A DNA stretch of 64,000 bases from Mycobacterium xenopi (lineage in GTDB: Bacteria; Actinomycetota; Actinomycetes; Mycobacteriales; Mycobacteriaceae): positions 4,030,001 to 4,094,000 of the forward strand of contig NZ_AP022314.1 in assembly GCF_009936235.1 (NCBI RefSeq), in the 5' to 3' direction. A model generated the notes under the pieces. The model worked only from the letters and a program-made list of their open reading frames with translations. It made no database searches and was not told the origin of the DNA. A program made the position numbers and the translations under genes. Shown here one piece after another: positions 54,468 through 63,700 of this stretch. Each line of letters starts with the position of its first letter. Position 1 is the first letter of the stretch.

Positions 54468-54933
54468 CAGAAAATCCCTCTTCTCCGTCCTCGCCGGCAC
54501 GACCGGCCAGGGTCGTGTAGGTCTCCATTACCAACTCTCCGGCATCGTTGGTGCAGATGTTTTTGGTGACGATGATGTCGGTGCCGTGCGCCCTGCGCAC
54601 CGAATCCACGTACACGTCGCAGTAGAGCTTGTCGCCCACTTTGAGCGGCTTGAGGTATTTGAGCACCTGGTCGACCTGGACCACCTGGGCCTCGTGGATC
54701 GCGATGTTAGCGAAGTCGAAAAACGCTGATTGCGCCTGATAGCCGAACACCGAGATGAACGTCAGCGGCGCTGGCAAACCGTCATAGCCTAGCTCAGCGG
54801 CGGCTTTCTCCTCGAAAAACATCGGGTCGTCGTTCTTGACGGCGGCGGCGTATTCGCGGATCTTCTCCCGCTCGACCTCGTAGTGGTCGGGGTAACGATA
54901 GTGCATCCCGACCAACTTGGAAGACAGCGACAC
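54454..54933 (-). CDS. hadA: (3R)-hydroxyacyl-ACP dehydratase subunit HadA
   Basis: 159-residue hotdog-fold subunit of the HadAB dehydratase of FAS-II, the step targeted by thiacetazone and isoxyl. Conserved FEEKAAAELGYDGLPAPLTF and CTNDAGELVMETYTTLAG. The Cys corresponding to the drug-linked Cys61 is not seen at the expected place in the GLPAPLTF segment; the cysteines here are in CDVYVD and ICTND. Start GTG at 54933. First gene of hadABC. Confidence 0.94.
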   Translation of the reverse strand: MSLSSKLVGMHYRYPDHYEVEREKIREYAAAVKNDDPMFFEEKAAAELGYDGLPAPLTFISVFGYQAQSAFFDFANIAIHEAQVVQVDQVLKYLKPLKVGDKLYCDVYVDSVRRAHGTDIIVTKNICTNDAGELVMETYTTLAGRAGEDGEEGFSDGAA

Positions 54934-54982
54934 GAGCCGTAACCTTACCTAGCCAGCCTGCGTAACCGCGTGTGGGTCAGGG

Positions 54983-55150
54983 CTACCGTGTCTCTCGGTG
55001 CGGCTGGTGCTTGCCGCAATTGGGGCAGAATTTCTTCAGCTCCAACCGGTCGGGGTCGTTGCGCCGGTTCTTCTTGGTGATGTAGTTGCGGTGCTTGCAC
55101 ACCTCGCACGCCAAAGTGATCTTCGGTCGAATGTCGGTGCTGGAGGCCAC
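54983..55150 (-). CDS. rpmG: 50S ribosomal protein L33 (zinc form)
   Basis: 55 residues from the GTG at 55150: starts VASSTDIRPKITLACEVC and ends KHQPHRETR. Two Cys pairs (CEVC, CPNC) make it the zinc-binding C+ form. Too short for simple gene callers; placed before hadA as in M. tuberculosis (rpmG2). Confidence 0.95.
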   Translation of the reverse strand: MASSTDIRPKITLACEVCKHRNYITKKNRRNDPDRLELKKFCPNCGKHQPHRETR

Positions 55151-55183
55151 GTCAGTTCTCTTTCACTGATCCGTTTTGTCTTG

Positions 55184-55257
<74 letters not shown>

Positions 55258-55310
55258 CCAGGGCCGCGTTGCCCTTGCTTTTGGGCCGCCAGCCTGCTCG
55301 GCGTCCGCCG

Positions 55311-55383
55311 AGCCCCCTAACGGAATCGAACCGTTGACCTTTTCCTTACCATGGAAACGCTCTGCCGACTGAGCTAAGGGGGC
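55311..55383 (-). tRNA. thrT: tRNA-Thr (GGT)
   Basis: 73 bases: acceptor GCCCCCT/AGGGGGC, anticodon loop ATGGTAA (GGT), T-loop TTCGATT, discriminator T. CCA not encoded. Upstream of tRNA-Met and rpmG in one cluster. Confidence 0.95.
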
Positions 55384-55505
55384 ATCACCCGAAGCGACCG
55401 AGCCGTGCCGCGGGCCTAAAAGAGGGTACAGCCTGCGCCATAGCGCGACCAAACCATGAGCCGGCGCGAATCGGACAAAACCGGCCGCTCAAGCCAACCG
55501 CGGGG

Positions 55506-55715
55506 TCAGCCCTTCTCCCCGGCTCGATGCGGGTCGAGTGCGCTCAGACCGTACGGGTCTTCTTCCTCCAGCGAAAGGTCTTCCTCGTCGGATCCGCGGA
55601 CGAGGGTCCGCAACGCGAGGTGGACGGCTTCCCGTGGGCCGTGAACGTGGTATCGGCGTATTGCCTCGTTGAGGAGCTCCTCATCGATCTGGATCTCGTA
55701 CTTCCGAAGCGCCAT
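55506..55715 (-). CDS. VapB-like antitoxin-family protein without toxin partner (Rv0634A-like)
   Basis: 69 residues from the ATG at 55715. The N-terminal half reads like the VapB/DUF2191 ribbon-helix-helix core (beta strand YEIQIDEELL, then helices AIRRYHVHG and REAVHLALRTLV). The C-terminal tail is acidic, where toxin-binding tails usually sit. No PIN-domain (VapC) gene follows on the same strand: the next items are the tRNA genes. The open frame extends further upstream into the glyoxalase promoter region without support. Divergent from the glyoxalase II gene. Confidence 0.75.
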   Translation of the reverse strand: MALRKYEIQIDEELLNEAIRRYHVHGPREAVHLALRTLVRGSDEEDLSLEEEDPYGLSALDPHRAGEKG

Positions 55716-55812
55716 GTCCAAACGATACCCAGTTAGCCACGCCGTCAACCAGTTAAGGGCGCAAACCCCGGTGCCTCTGCTTCGACGTCCGCCCGGTCCT
55801 AGTCTGGAAGGC

Positions 55813-56529
55813 GTGCCAGATTCGGACCGGCTGTATTTTCGCCAATTGCTTTCCGGTCGCGACTTCGCCCGCGGCGACATGTTCGCGACGCAGATGCGCA
55901 ACTTCGCCTACCTGATCGGCGACCGCCAGACCGGCGAGGCGGTGGTGGTCGACCCGGCCTACGCCGCCGGGGATCTGCTCGACGCGCTCGAACACGACGG
56001 GATGCACCTGTCGGGGGTGCTGGTCACTCACCACCATCCCGACCATGTGGGCGGTACGATGATGGGCTTCCAGCTCAAGGGGCTATCCGAGCTGCTGGAG
56101 CGCACCAACGTCCCGGTACACGTGAATACCCATGAGGCGCTGTGGGTTTCGCGTGTCACGGGGATCAGCATGGACGACCTGACCGCGCACTGGCACGGCG
56201 ACAAGGTCCGTGTCGGCGACATCGAGATCGAGTTGCTGCACACGCCCGGCCACACACCGGGAAGCCAGTGCTTCTTGCTCGACGGGCGACTGGTCGCCGG
56301 GGACACGCTGTTTCTGGAAGGCTGCGGGCGCACCGACTTTCCCGGCGGCGACTCCGACGAGATGTACCGCAGCCTGCAGCAGTTGGCCAAGCTGCCCGGC
56401 GACCCGACAGTGTTTCCCGGGCATTGGTATTCGGCCGAGCCGAGTGCCTCGCTGTCGGAGGTCAAGCGCTCCAACTACGTCTACCGCGCCTCGAACCTGG
56501 ATCAGTGGCGAATGCTGATGGGCGGCTGA
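55813..56529 (+). CDS. Glyoxalase II-type metallo-beta-lactamase fold hydrolase (Rv0634c-like)
   Basis: 238 residues. The metal motif THHHPDHVGG near 75 (HxHxDH), later H of HTPGHTPGSQ near 154, D in GDTLFLEGCGRTDFPGGD, and FPGHW near 206 complete the binuclear site. Belongs to the MBL-fold hydrolases often called hydroxyacylglutathione hydrolase; in a mycothiol organism the thiol cofactor would differ. GTG start at 55813 with GGAAGG upstream; the longer frame lacks support. Confidence 0.88.
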   Translation: MPDSDRLYFRQLLSGRDFARGDMFATQMRNFAYLIGDRQTGEAVVVDPAYAAGDLLDALEHDGMHLSGVLVTHHHPDHVGGTMMGFQLKGLSELLERTNVPVHVNTHEALWVSRVTGISMDDLTAHWHGDKVRVGDIEIELLHTPGHTPGSQCFLLDGRLVAGDTLFLEGCGRTDFPGGDSDEMYRSLQQLAKLPGDPTVFPGHWYSAEPSASLSEVKRSNYVYRASNLDQWRMLMGG

Positions 56530-56610
56530 AGCGCAGCGTTCACCGCTCAGCAAAGCGGGCGCGTCAGCCAACTTTCCGGTGCGTACCGGCGCGTGTGATA
56601 TAAGCGGAGG

Positions 56611-57453
56611 ATGGATTCGACGGGATGGATCCAGAACCGCTGGCAAGGCGTGACCAGCGCGGGCTGGGGCACGTGGTTGGCGTGGGCCGCGTGGGTTGCG
56701 CTCGCACTTGGAGTCGTCGCGATCATCTACACCAACCGGCAGATCCAGCGCCGCAACCGCTTGACCGCCGAGCAGACCCGCCCGCACGTCGCCATGTTCA
56801 TGGAACCGCACGCCGCCGACTGGCATGTGATCGAACTGGTGGTGCGTAACTTCGGCAAGACCGCGGCCTACGACATCCGGTTTTCGTTCACCAACCCGCC
56901 GACCGTGGCTGAATACGAAAACGCCCGCGACGGCTACGCCGACGTCGTCGAACTGAAGCTGCCCAGCGAACTGCCGGTGCTCGCACCCGGCCAGGAGTGG
57001 CGCATGGTGTGGGATTCGGCGCTCGACCGCGCCGAACTCGGCGAGGGCATCGAGTCCCGCTTCTCGGGCACCGTCACCTACTACGACCGCCCCGAGCAGC
57101 CGCGCAGCTGGAAGTTTTGGCAAGGCGAGCGGCGTCCCCTCCAGACCAATGTGGTGCTCGACTGGGATGCCCTGCCGCCGGTGCAGCGCGTCGAGTTGAT
57201 GACGACCCACGACCTGGCCAAGCGGGAAAAGCAAAAGTTGGAGCTGCTGCGCAGCCTGCTGACCTACTTCCACTACGCAAGCAAGGAAACCCGGCCCGAC
57301 GTGTTCCGCAGCGAGATCGAGCGCATCAACCGCGCGGTGCGAGAGACCCAGGACCGTTGGCGCACGCGGCAACTCGAGGAGCCCACCGACGTCAGCCTGC
57401 GCTGGGGTGAGGCCGAGGAGGAGCTGGGCAAGCACCACGACCAGCGGGTCTGA
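56611..57453 (+). CDS. Membrane-anchored conserved protein (Rv0633c-like)
   Basis: 280 residues, function unknown. One N-terminal transmembrane helix (about 20-41, Trp/Ala/Leu-rich) with a short N-terminal tail, then a soluble domain whose beta-rich part (about 60-180) carries WHVIELVVRNFGKTAAYDIRF and may be an Ig-like fold, ending in a helical charged C-terminus. Start: the ATG at 56611, with AGCGGAGG just before it. 4 bases before echA3. Confidence 0.75.
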   Translation: MDSTGWIQNRWQGVTSAGWGTWLAWAAWVALALGVVAIIYTNRQIQRRNRLTAEQTRPHVAMFMEPHAADWHVIELVVRNFGKTAAYDIRFSFTNPPTVAEYENARDGYADVVELKLPSELPVLAPGQEWRMVWDSALDRAELGEGIESRFSGTVTYYDRPEQPRSWKFWQGERRPLQTNVVLDWDALPPVQRVELMTTHDLAKREKQKLELLRSLLTYFHYASKETRPDVFRSEIERINRAVRETQDRWRTRQLEEPTDVSLRWGEAEEELGKHHDQRV

Positions 57454-57457
57454 CGCG

Positions 57458-58153
57458 ATGAGCAGCCCGGTCACCTATCGTCGCGACGACACCATCGCGG
57501 TCATCCGGATGGACGACGGCAAGGTCAACGCATTGGGTCCCACCATGCAGCAGGCCCTCAACGAAGCGCTGGACAACGCCGACCGCGACGACGTGGGCGC
57601 CGTGGTGATCACCGGCAACGACCGGGTGTTCAGCGGCGGGTTCGACCTGAAAATCCTGACCGGCGGGCAGGTGCAGCCGGCGCTCGAAATGCTCAAGGGT
57701 GGTTTCGAACTCGCCCACCGGTTGCTGTCGTATCCCAAGCCGGTGGTGATGGCTTGCACCGGGCACGCTATCGCCATGGGCGCGTTTCTGCTCTCCAGTG
57801 GGGATCATCGAATTGCCGCGCCCGCCTACAACATTCAGGCCAACGAGGTCGCGATCGGTATGACGATTCCGTACCCGGCGTTGGAAATCATGAAGCTTCG
57901 GTTGACGCCGTCGGCGTTTCAGCAGGCCGCTGGGCTGGCCAAAACCTTCTTCGGCGAGACCGCGATCGCGGCGGGCTGGATCGATGAGATCGTGCTGCCC
58001 GAGATGGTGCGTTCCCGCGCCGAAGAAGCCGCCCGCGAGTTCGCCACGCTCAACCAGCACGCTCACGCCGCGACCAAGCTGCGGACGCGCGCCGAGGCGC
58101 TCAACGGCATCCGGGCCGGGATCGACGGCATGGCCACCGAGTTCGGGCTCTAG
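57458..58153 (+). CDS. echA3: Enoyl-CoA hydratase/isomerase-family EchA3
   Basis: 231 residues with the ATG at 57458, the usual length. Oxyanion-hole segments FSGGFDLKILTGG near 60 and CTGHAIAMGAFLLSSGD near 100. The helical C-terminus is short. 4 bases after the membrane protein gene. Earlier in-frame starts overlap that gene and are unlikely. The Glu residues of classical hydratases are not obvious, so the reaction is uncertain. Confidence 0.9.
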   Translation: MSSPVTYRRDDTIAVIRMDDGKVNALGPTMQQALNEALDNADRDDVGAVVITGNDRVFSGGFDLKILTGGQVQPALEMLKGGFELAHRLLSYPKPVVMACTGHAIAMGAFLLSSGDHRIAAPAYNIQANEVAIGMTIPYPALEIMKLRLTPSAFQQAAGLAKTFFGETAIAAGWIDEIVLPEMVRSRAEEAAREFATLNQHAHAATKLRTRAEALNGIRAGIDGMATEFGL

Positions 58154-58168
58154 GTTGCCTAGGGCATT

Positions 58169-58195
58169 TCTGCTTGGGTGACATGGGCAAGCAGA
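58169..58195 (+). terminator. Candidate terminator after echA3
   Basis: TCTGCTTG and CAAGCAGA form an 8-base perfect stem with an 11-base loop, 15 bases after the echA3 stop. Unlike the long GAGCAGACGC hairpins it is short and without a U tract, so it is only a candidate. It could work in both directions between echA3 and the converging patatin gene. Confidence 0.4.
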
Positions 58196-58231
58196 CCGCA
58201 TCGCGAACTATGGGGGATACCTCACTGGTCA

Positions 58232-59251
58232 CTACGGGCGGAACTGATCAAGGTAGCTGGACCAGTCCCAGGTCGACAGGAATTCCTGCGCGGCCGCATA
58301 CCCCTTGTGGTAGAGCCCTTCGAGGTTCTTTCTTGAAATGCCGAAATCGAGAACGTTGACGTCGGTCGAAACCACCTGGATTGCGCGGGACTTAACCCAT
58401 GGCTGGTTCAGGTAGGCCTGGTCACGACCAACCAACATGGTGGTGATGAGACTTTGCAACAGCGCCGTCGGTCCCAATAGGCGTAGCGGGGTGAGCGCGG
58501 GGAAAAGATTGTGGATGCCTTCGGCGAGTTTGGGCAGCACTGTTATCCCGAAGGTCGGCCACCGCGGCGGCTTGCCGTCGAATCGGTCGAAACAGTAGAT
58601 CGGGAAGTTCGACAGCACGCCGCCGTCGACCAGGGTCGACGTCAGTCCCTCGGCGCTGGTCAATGAGACCGGAGGATAGAAGAACGGGATCGCCATCGAG
58701 GCGCGCACCGCATCGGCGACTAGCTGCTCGTCGGGGTCGAGGCCGTAGACGCGCCGATAGTCCCACGGCAACCGCACCAGCTGGCTGGTGGTTAGGTCTG
58801 CGACTGTGACCACGAGCTTGTATCGGCGTTCCTCGAGCAGGTGGCCCTCGTCGAAGGCCAGATCGCCGAACGTCGTCACGCCGAGATTCTTCAGTTCACT
58901 GCGCACCCACTCATAGGCGAAGTCGCCACGATACATGCTGGTTTGCCGGAGCAGCCCCACCGCAGATCCGACGACAGGGACGGGCCCCGCGTCGCGCCAC
59001 TTGCGCAGCGGCACAGACAGCGCGAGCTCCGTGATCTCCTCGGCTGTCAGCTGGCTCCCCTTCGAGGCGGCCGCAAGGATTGCGCCGACCACCGAGCCGG
59101 CCGAGACACCCGCGACCCTTTGCACCGAATATCCGGCGTCCATAAGGGCGACGATGGCGCCCACCAGCCCGATGAACTTCACCCCTCCGCCGGAAAGGAC
59201 AAGGTCCGCGAGCTTGCTGTCCCGCGCGTCGTCCGTCGACTCCCTCCCCAT
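58232..59251 (-). CDS. Patatin-like phospholipase
   Basis: 339-residue patatin-fold lipid acyl hydrolase. Oxyanion loop GGGVKFIG (21-28; family usually GGGVKGIG), nucleophile elbow GVSAGS with Ser50, and the dyad Asp209 in VDGG. No signal peptide, so cytoplasmic. It lies alone between echA3 (convergent) and a cyanase gene; in the M. tuberculosis order echA3 is next to recC, so this is additional. Patatins also serve as effectors in some anti-phage systems, but no cyclase is adjacent here. Confidence 0.85.
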   Translation of the reverse strand: MGRESTDDARDSKLADLVLSGGGVKFIGLVGAIVALMDAGYSVQRVAGVSAGSVVGAILAAASKGSQLTAEEITELALSVPLRKWRDAGPVPVVGSAVGLLRQTSMYRGDFAYEWVRSELKNLGVTTFGDLAFDEGHLLEERRYKLVVTVADLTTSQLVRLPWDYRRVYGLDPDEQLVADAVRASMAIPFFYPPVSLTSAEGLTSTLVDGGVLSNFPIYCFDRFDGKPPRWPTFGITVLPKLAEGIHNLFPALTPLRLLGPTALLQSLITTMLVGRDQAYLNQPWVKSRAIQVVSTDVNVLDFGISRKNLEGLYHKGYAAAQEFLSTWDWSSYLDQFRP

Positions 59252-59349
59252 TGGGGACAGCTTACCCAGCCGTCACACCAGACACGTCAGCACCGCTCAG
59301 CTGTCAAACGGATGCTGGGCAGCAGTGCTGCCGATTGCCGCGGAGGCCG

Positions 59350-59805
59350 TTAGCTTTCAGCCGCAACCCATTCGTAGGGAAGGAATTTCCCGTCGAATGT
59401 CACGACTACCCGATCGCCCGACGGATGCGGTTTCTTCTGCACGTCGACGCTGAAGTTGATCGCGCTCATGATGCCGTCGCCGAACTGTTCGTGGATCAGC
59501 TCCTTGATCGCCGGCCCGTAGACCTGCAGGGCTTCGTAGAAGCGGTAGATGGTCGGGTCGGTCGGCACCGCGGTGGGCAGCCCGCCGCGCATCGGCGGCG
59601 CCGCCAGCACCGGCACCACCGACTGGTCGAGGCCCAGCATCTCCACGAGCACCTTGCCTAGCTCGGCCGGGATCGGCTGCTGACCCAGCAGCGCCGAGAT
59701 GGTCCAGGCCACCGGTTTGCCGATCGCGTCGGCGAGTTCCTGCCAGGACAGACCCTTTTCCAAGCGGGCCGCCACGATTTGTTCGGTGATCTCGTTTCGA
59801 TTCAT
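59350..59805 (-). CDS. cynS: Cyanate hydratase (cyanase)
   Basis: 151 residues: converts cyanate plus bicarbonate to ammonia and CO2. N-terminal helical XRE-like domain (about 5-75) and C-terminal catalytic domain with Arg88, Glu91 (YRFYEALQ) and Ser114 (GIMSAINF), matching Arg96, Glu99 and Ser122 of E. coli CynS. All three catalytic residues are intact. The ATG at 59805 is 5 bases after the upstream methyltransferase stop; the longer frame runs through that gene. No cynT carbonic anhydrase or cynR is adjacent. Confidence 0.93.
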   Translation of the reverse strand: MNRNEITEQIVAARLEKGLSWQELADAIGKPVAWTISALLGQQPIPAELGKVLVEMLGLDQSVVPVLAAPPMRGGLPTAVPTDPTIYRFYEALQVYGPAIKELIHEQFGDGIMSAINFSVDVQKKPHPSGDRVVVTFDGKFLPYEWVAAES

Positions 59806-59810
59806 GGGTT

Positions 59811-60605
59811 TCAGGATGCACCCGGCTTCGTCGCGATCACCAGATGCGTCGCCCCCCACGGACCGCCGTACCACATGCGCCATCCCAGGTTGCGTCGCTG
59901 CACATCGGCCCAGCCGAGCTCGCGCAACTGCTGGGCATGCTGACGGGTTTCCCACAGGTCCGCGATGGCCAGCCGGCCGCCTGGGCGCAGCACGCGCACC
60001 GCTTCGAGCAGGGCCAGGCGGCGGCCTTCCCGCGTCGGAATGTTATGGATGGCAAGGCTACTCACGACCACGTCGAAGCTTTCGTCGTCGAACGGCAGCG
60101 CGGTCATGTCGGCGGTGCGCACCTCGACGCGGTCGGCGACGTCTTCTAGTCTCGCGTTGGTCATCGTGGCGGTCGGCGAATTGTCGGTCTGGTCGGCGCG
60201 CCACAGGTCGATGCCGACAGCCCGCCCGCGGGGCAGCCGCTTCGCCGCGGCCAGCAACACCGCGCCGCGACCACACCCCAGATCCAGCAGCGTCTCGTCG
60301 CCCCGCAGTCGCAGCCCGTCGAGGATCTCGTCCCACACCTGAAACTTGCCGATCCGGGTGGCGTGCAGGTAGAGGCCGGCGCTGCCGATCATCCCGAGGC
60401 CCGCGGTTCCCGCCAGCGCGGCGGTCGCCCGTTTACCGCGGGCAAGGCCGATCGCGGCCCAGGCCAGCAGGGCGGCGGATGCTACGGCGATCCCCGCGCC
60501 TTGCGCGGGCGCCGAAATGGTATGGAATGCCCCGTCGATTCCGTAGTCGCCCTTGTGGCCGTGTGTCGCCGTTTGCGTCATGGCGAAGGCATCCCCGGCT
60601 TCCAT
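59811..60605 (-). CDS. Membrane-anchored SAM-dependent methyltransferase
   Basis: 264 residues. Two hydrophobic helices near the N-terminus (about 37-58 and 65-82, Ala/Gly/Leu-rich) are followed by a class I methyltransferase: LLDLGCGRGAVLL near 107, acidic ribose-binding GIDLWRAD near 130, ADMTALPFDDESFDVVVSSL near 162. The ATG at 60605 has GAGAGGAC upstream; the ATG at 60581 is an alternative. Upstream of and 5 bases from the cyanase, so one operon. Substrate unknown. Longer open frames upstream overlap the recC region and are not supported. Confidence 0.78.
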   Translation of the reverse strand: MEAGDAFAMTQTATHGHKGDYGIDGAFHTISAPAQGAGIAVASAALLAWAAIGLARGKRATAALAGTAGLGMIGSAGLYLHATRIGKFQVWDEILDGLRLRGDETLLDLGCGRGAVLLAAAKRLPRGRAVGIDLWRADQTDNSPTATMTNARLEDVADRVEVRTADMTALPFDDESFDVVVSSLAIHNIPTREGRRLALLEAVRVLRPGGRLAIADLWETRQHAQQLRELGWADVQRRNLGWRMWYGGPWGATHLVIATKPGAS

Positions 60606-60713
60606 GTCGTCCTCTCGTCCGCGCCGCTGCCATCGACCATGCTGCCATCGGCGGTGCGGGGCGGCGGCGAAGCCGCCTCCGGTGTCGGCGGCCCGGCTTA
60701 TAGTGACGCCGCG

Positions 60714-63700
60714 ATGGCGCTTCACCTGCACCGTGCCGAACGCACCGACCTGCTCGCCGACGGGCTGGCCAGATTGTTGTCCGATCCGCTGGCCGACCCG
60801 TTCGCCGAGGAGCTGGTGCTGGTGCCGGCGCGCGGCGTGGAACGCTGGCTAAGCCAGCGGCTTTCGCACGTGCTGGGCCGGGGCCGCGGCGCCGACGGGG
60901 TGTGCGCAGGCGTGGCGTTTCGCAGCCCGGGCTCGCTGATCGCCGAGATCACCGGCACTGTCGACGACGATCCCTGGTCGCCGGAGGCGATGACCTGGCC
61001 GCTGCTGGAGGTTATCGACTGCTCGCTGGACCAGCCGTGGTGTGAGCCGCTGGCAAAACACTTGGGCCACTTCGACACCGACGACGAGGCGGAGCTGCGA
61101 CGCGGCCGACGCTATTCGGTGGCGCGGCGGCTGGCCGGGCTGTTCGCGTCGTATGCCCGGCAGCGGCCGCAGCTGCTGATCGACTGGCTGGCCGGCAACG
61201 CGGACGGTCTCGACGCCGACCTGGCCTGGCAGCCGCAACTGTGGCGGGCGCTGGTGGAGCGCACCCAAGCCGATCCCCCGCATATCCGTCACCAGAAGAC
61301 CGTGGCCCGGCTGCGGGAGGGGCCGGCGGATTTGCCGCCACGGCTGTCGCTGTTCGGGCATACCCGGCTGGCCAGCACCGAAGTCGAGCTGCTCGACGCG
61401 CTGGCCACCCACCACGACCTTCACCTGTGGCTGCCGCATCCCAGCGACGACCTCTGGCGGGCGCTGTCCGGTGTGCACGGCACGGTGCCGCGCGCCGAGG
61501 ACACCAGCCGTCACTGCGCCAACCACACCCTGCTGGAGACGCTAGGCCGCGACCTGCGCGAGCTACAGCGGGCGCTGCCCGCCGATCCCGCCTCCGACGA
61601 ATTCCTCGGCGGCGCAAGCAAACCCGAGACGTTGCTGGGCTGGCTGCAGTCCGATATCGCCGCCAACGCGATCCGGCCCGAGGGGCGGGTTCTCGCCGCG
61701 CACGACCGCTCGGTGCAGGTGCACGCCTGTCACGGCCCGGCGCGGCAGGTTGACGTGCTGCGCGAGGTGCTGCTCGGGCTGCTTGACGACGACCCGACGC
61801 TGGAGCCGCGCGACATCGTGGTGATGTGCCCGGACATCGAGACCTACGCGCCGCTGATCGTCGCCAGCTTCGGGCTCGGCGAGACCGCCGCGGACAGCCA
61901 TCCCGCGCACCGGTTACGGGTGAAGCTGGCCGACCGAGCGCTCAACCAGACCAACCCGTTGCTCGCGGTCGCCGCGGCGCTGCTGGCCATCGCGGGGACC
62001 CGCGCCACCGCCAGCCAGGTGCTCGACCTGGCGCAGGCTGCGCCGGTGCGGGCCCGGTTCCGGTTCAGCGACGACGACCTCGACGTGATCACCGACTGGG
62101 TGCGCAATGCCAATATCCGCTGGGGTTTCGACCAGTGCCACCGTCGGCCCTACGGGCTGGGCGACATCGTGCACAACACCTGGCGGTTCGGGCTCGACCG
62201 CATCTTGACCGGGGTCGCGATGTCCGACGACTCGCGGGCCTGGCTGGGCACCGCGCTGCCGCTCGACGACGTCGGAAGCGACCGGGTGGAGCTGGCGGGA
62301 CGGCTCGCCGAATATGTCGACCAACTGCACGACGTCGTCGAAAAGCTCAGTGGCGCAAAGCCGTTGACGCAGTGGCTGGAGGCATTGAGCGAGGGCGTCG
62401 GCATGCTGACCGAGCCGCAAGACGCGTGGCAGCAAGCCCAGCTGCAGCGCGAGTTCACAAAAGTGTTGGCGCAGGCGGGATCTCGGGAATCGACGGTGCT
62501 GCGCCTGCCCGATGTGCGCTCGCTGCTGGACACACAGTTGGCGGGGCGACCGACCCGGGCGAACTTTCGCACCGGCATGCTGACGGTGTGCACGATGGTG
62601 CCGATGCGCTCGGTGCCGCATCGGGTGGTGTGCCTGGTCGGGCTCGACGACGGGGTGTTTCCGCGACTGCTCGCACCGGACGGCGACGACGTGCTGGCCC
62701 GCTGCCCGATGACCGGTGAGCGTGACGTCCGGTCCGAGGACCGCCAGTTGCTGCTGGACGCCATCTGCGCGGCCACCGAGACCCTGGTGATCACGTATAC
62801 CGGCGCCGACGAGCACTCCGGTCACGAGCGCCCGCCGGCGGTGCCGCTGGCCGAGTTGCTTGATGCGCTGGACCAGACGACGCAAGCGCCGGTGCGCGAA
62901 CACGTCGTGACCAAACACCCGCTGCAGCCGTTCGACCGCCGCAACGTCACACCGGGTGAGCTGGTGCCCGGCACACCGTTCACCTTCGACCCCACCGCGC
63001 TGACCGCAGCCCAGGCGGCAGCCGGGAAACGCTGTCCGCCAAGGCGGTTCATCGGCGACGTGCTGCCCGCGCCGCCGCCCGGCGACATCGCGCTGGCCGA
63101 TCTGCTGGAGTTCTTCAAAGACCCGGTCAAGGGTTTCTTCCGGGCGCTGGATTACACGCTGCCGTGGGACGTCGACGCGGTCGAGGACGCGATGCCGGTC
63201 GAGATCAGCGCCTTGCAGGAGTGGATCGTCGGCGACCGCATGCTGCACGACATGCTGCGCGGCATCGACGCCCGCACCGCGGCCGAATTCGAGTGGCGGC
63301 GCGGCACATTGCCGCCGGGGCAGCTGGGCTGGCGCAAAGCCAAGAAGATTCGCGATCGCGCCGCCAAGCTTGCCGAGGCCACCCTGCGGGCACGCCACGG
63401 CGAGCCGCGCGCCCACGACGTGGCCGTCGACCTCGGCGATGGCCGGAGCCTCACCGGCACGGTCACACCGGTTTTCGGCGACCGCATCGTGGAGGTGACC
63501 TATTCGAAGCTGGACGGCAGGCATCTGCTGCAATGCTGGCTGCGGCTGCTTGCGCTGGCCGCCGACGAGCCGAGCCGCGCGTGGACGGCGATGTGCATAG
63601 GGCGACGCGACACGGACACCGACCGGGTTAAGGCGCAGGCACTTCGGGCGCCGGGAAACGCTGTCGAGATTTTGCGTGAGCTGGCAACGCTGTACGACAA

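Noticed and set aside
55716..55812. VapC toxin gene paired with the VapB-like protein
   Set aside because: No PIN-domain frame on either strand near the gene; the neighbours are tRNAs and a glyoxalase gene.
60363..60713. N-terminal extension of RecC by 117 codons
   Set aside because: The extra part overlaps the divergent methyltransferase and lacks any conserved sequence; ATG at 60714 gives the normal RecC start.
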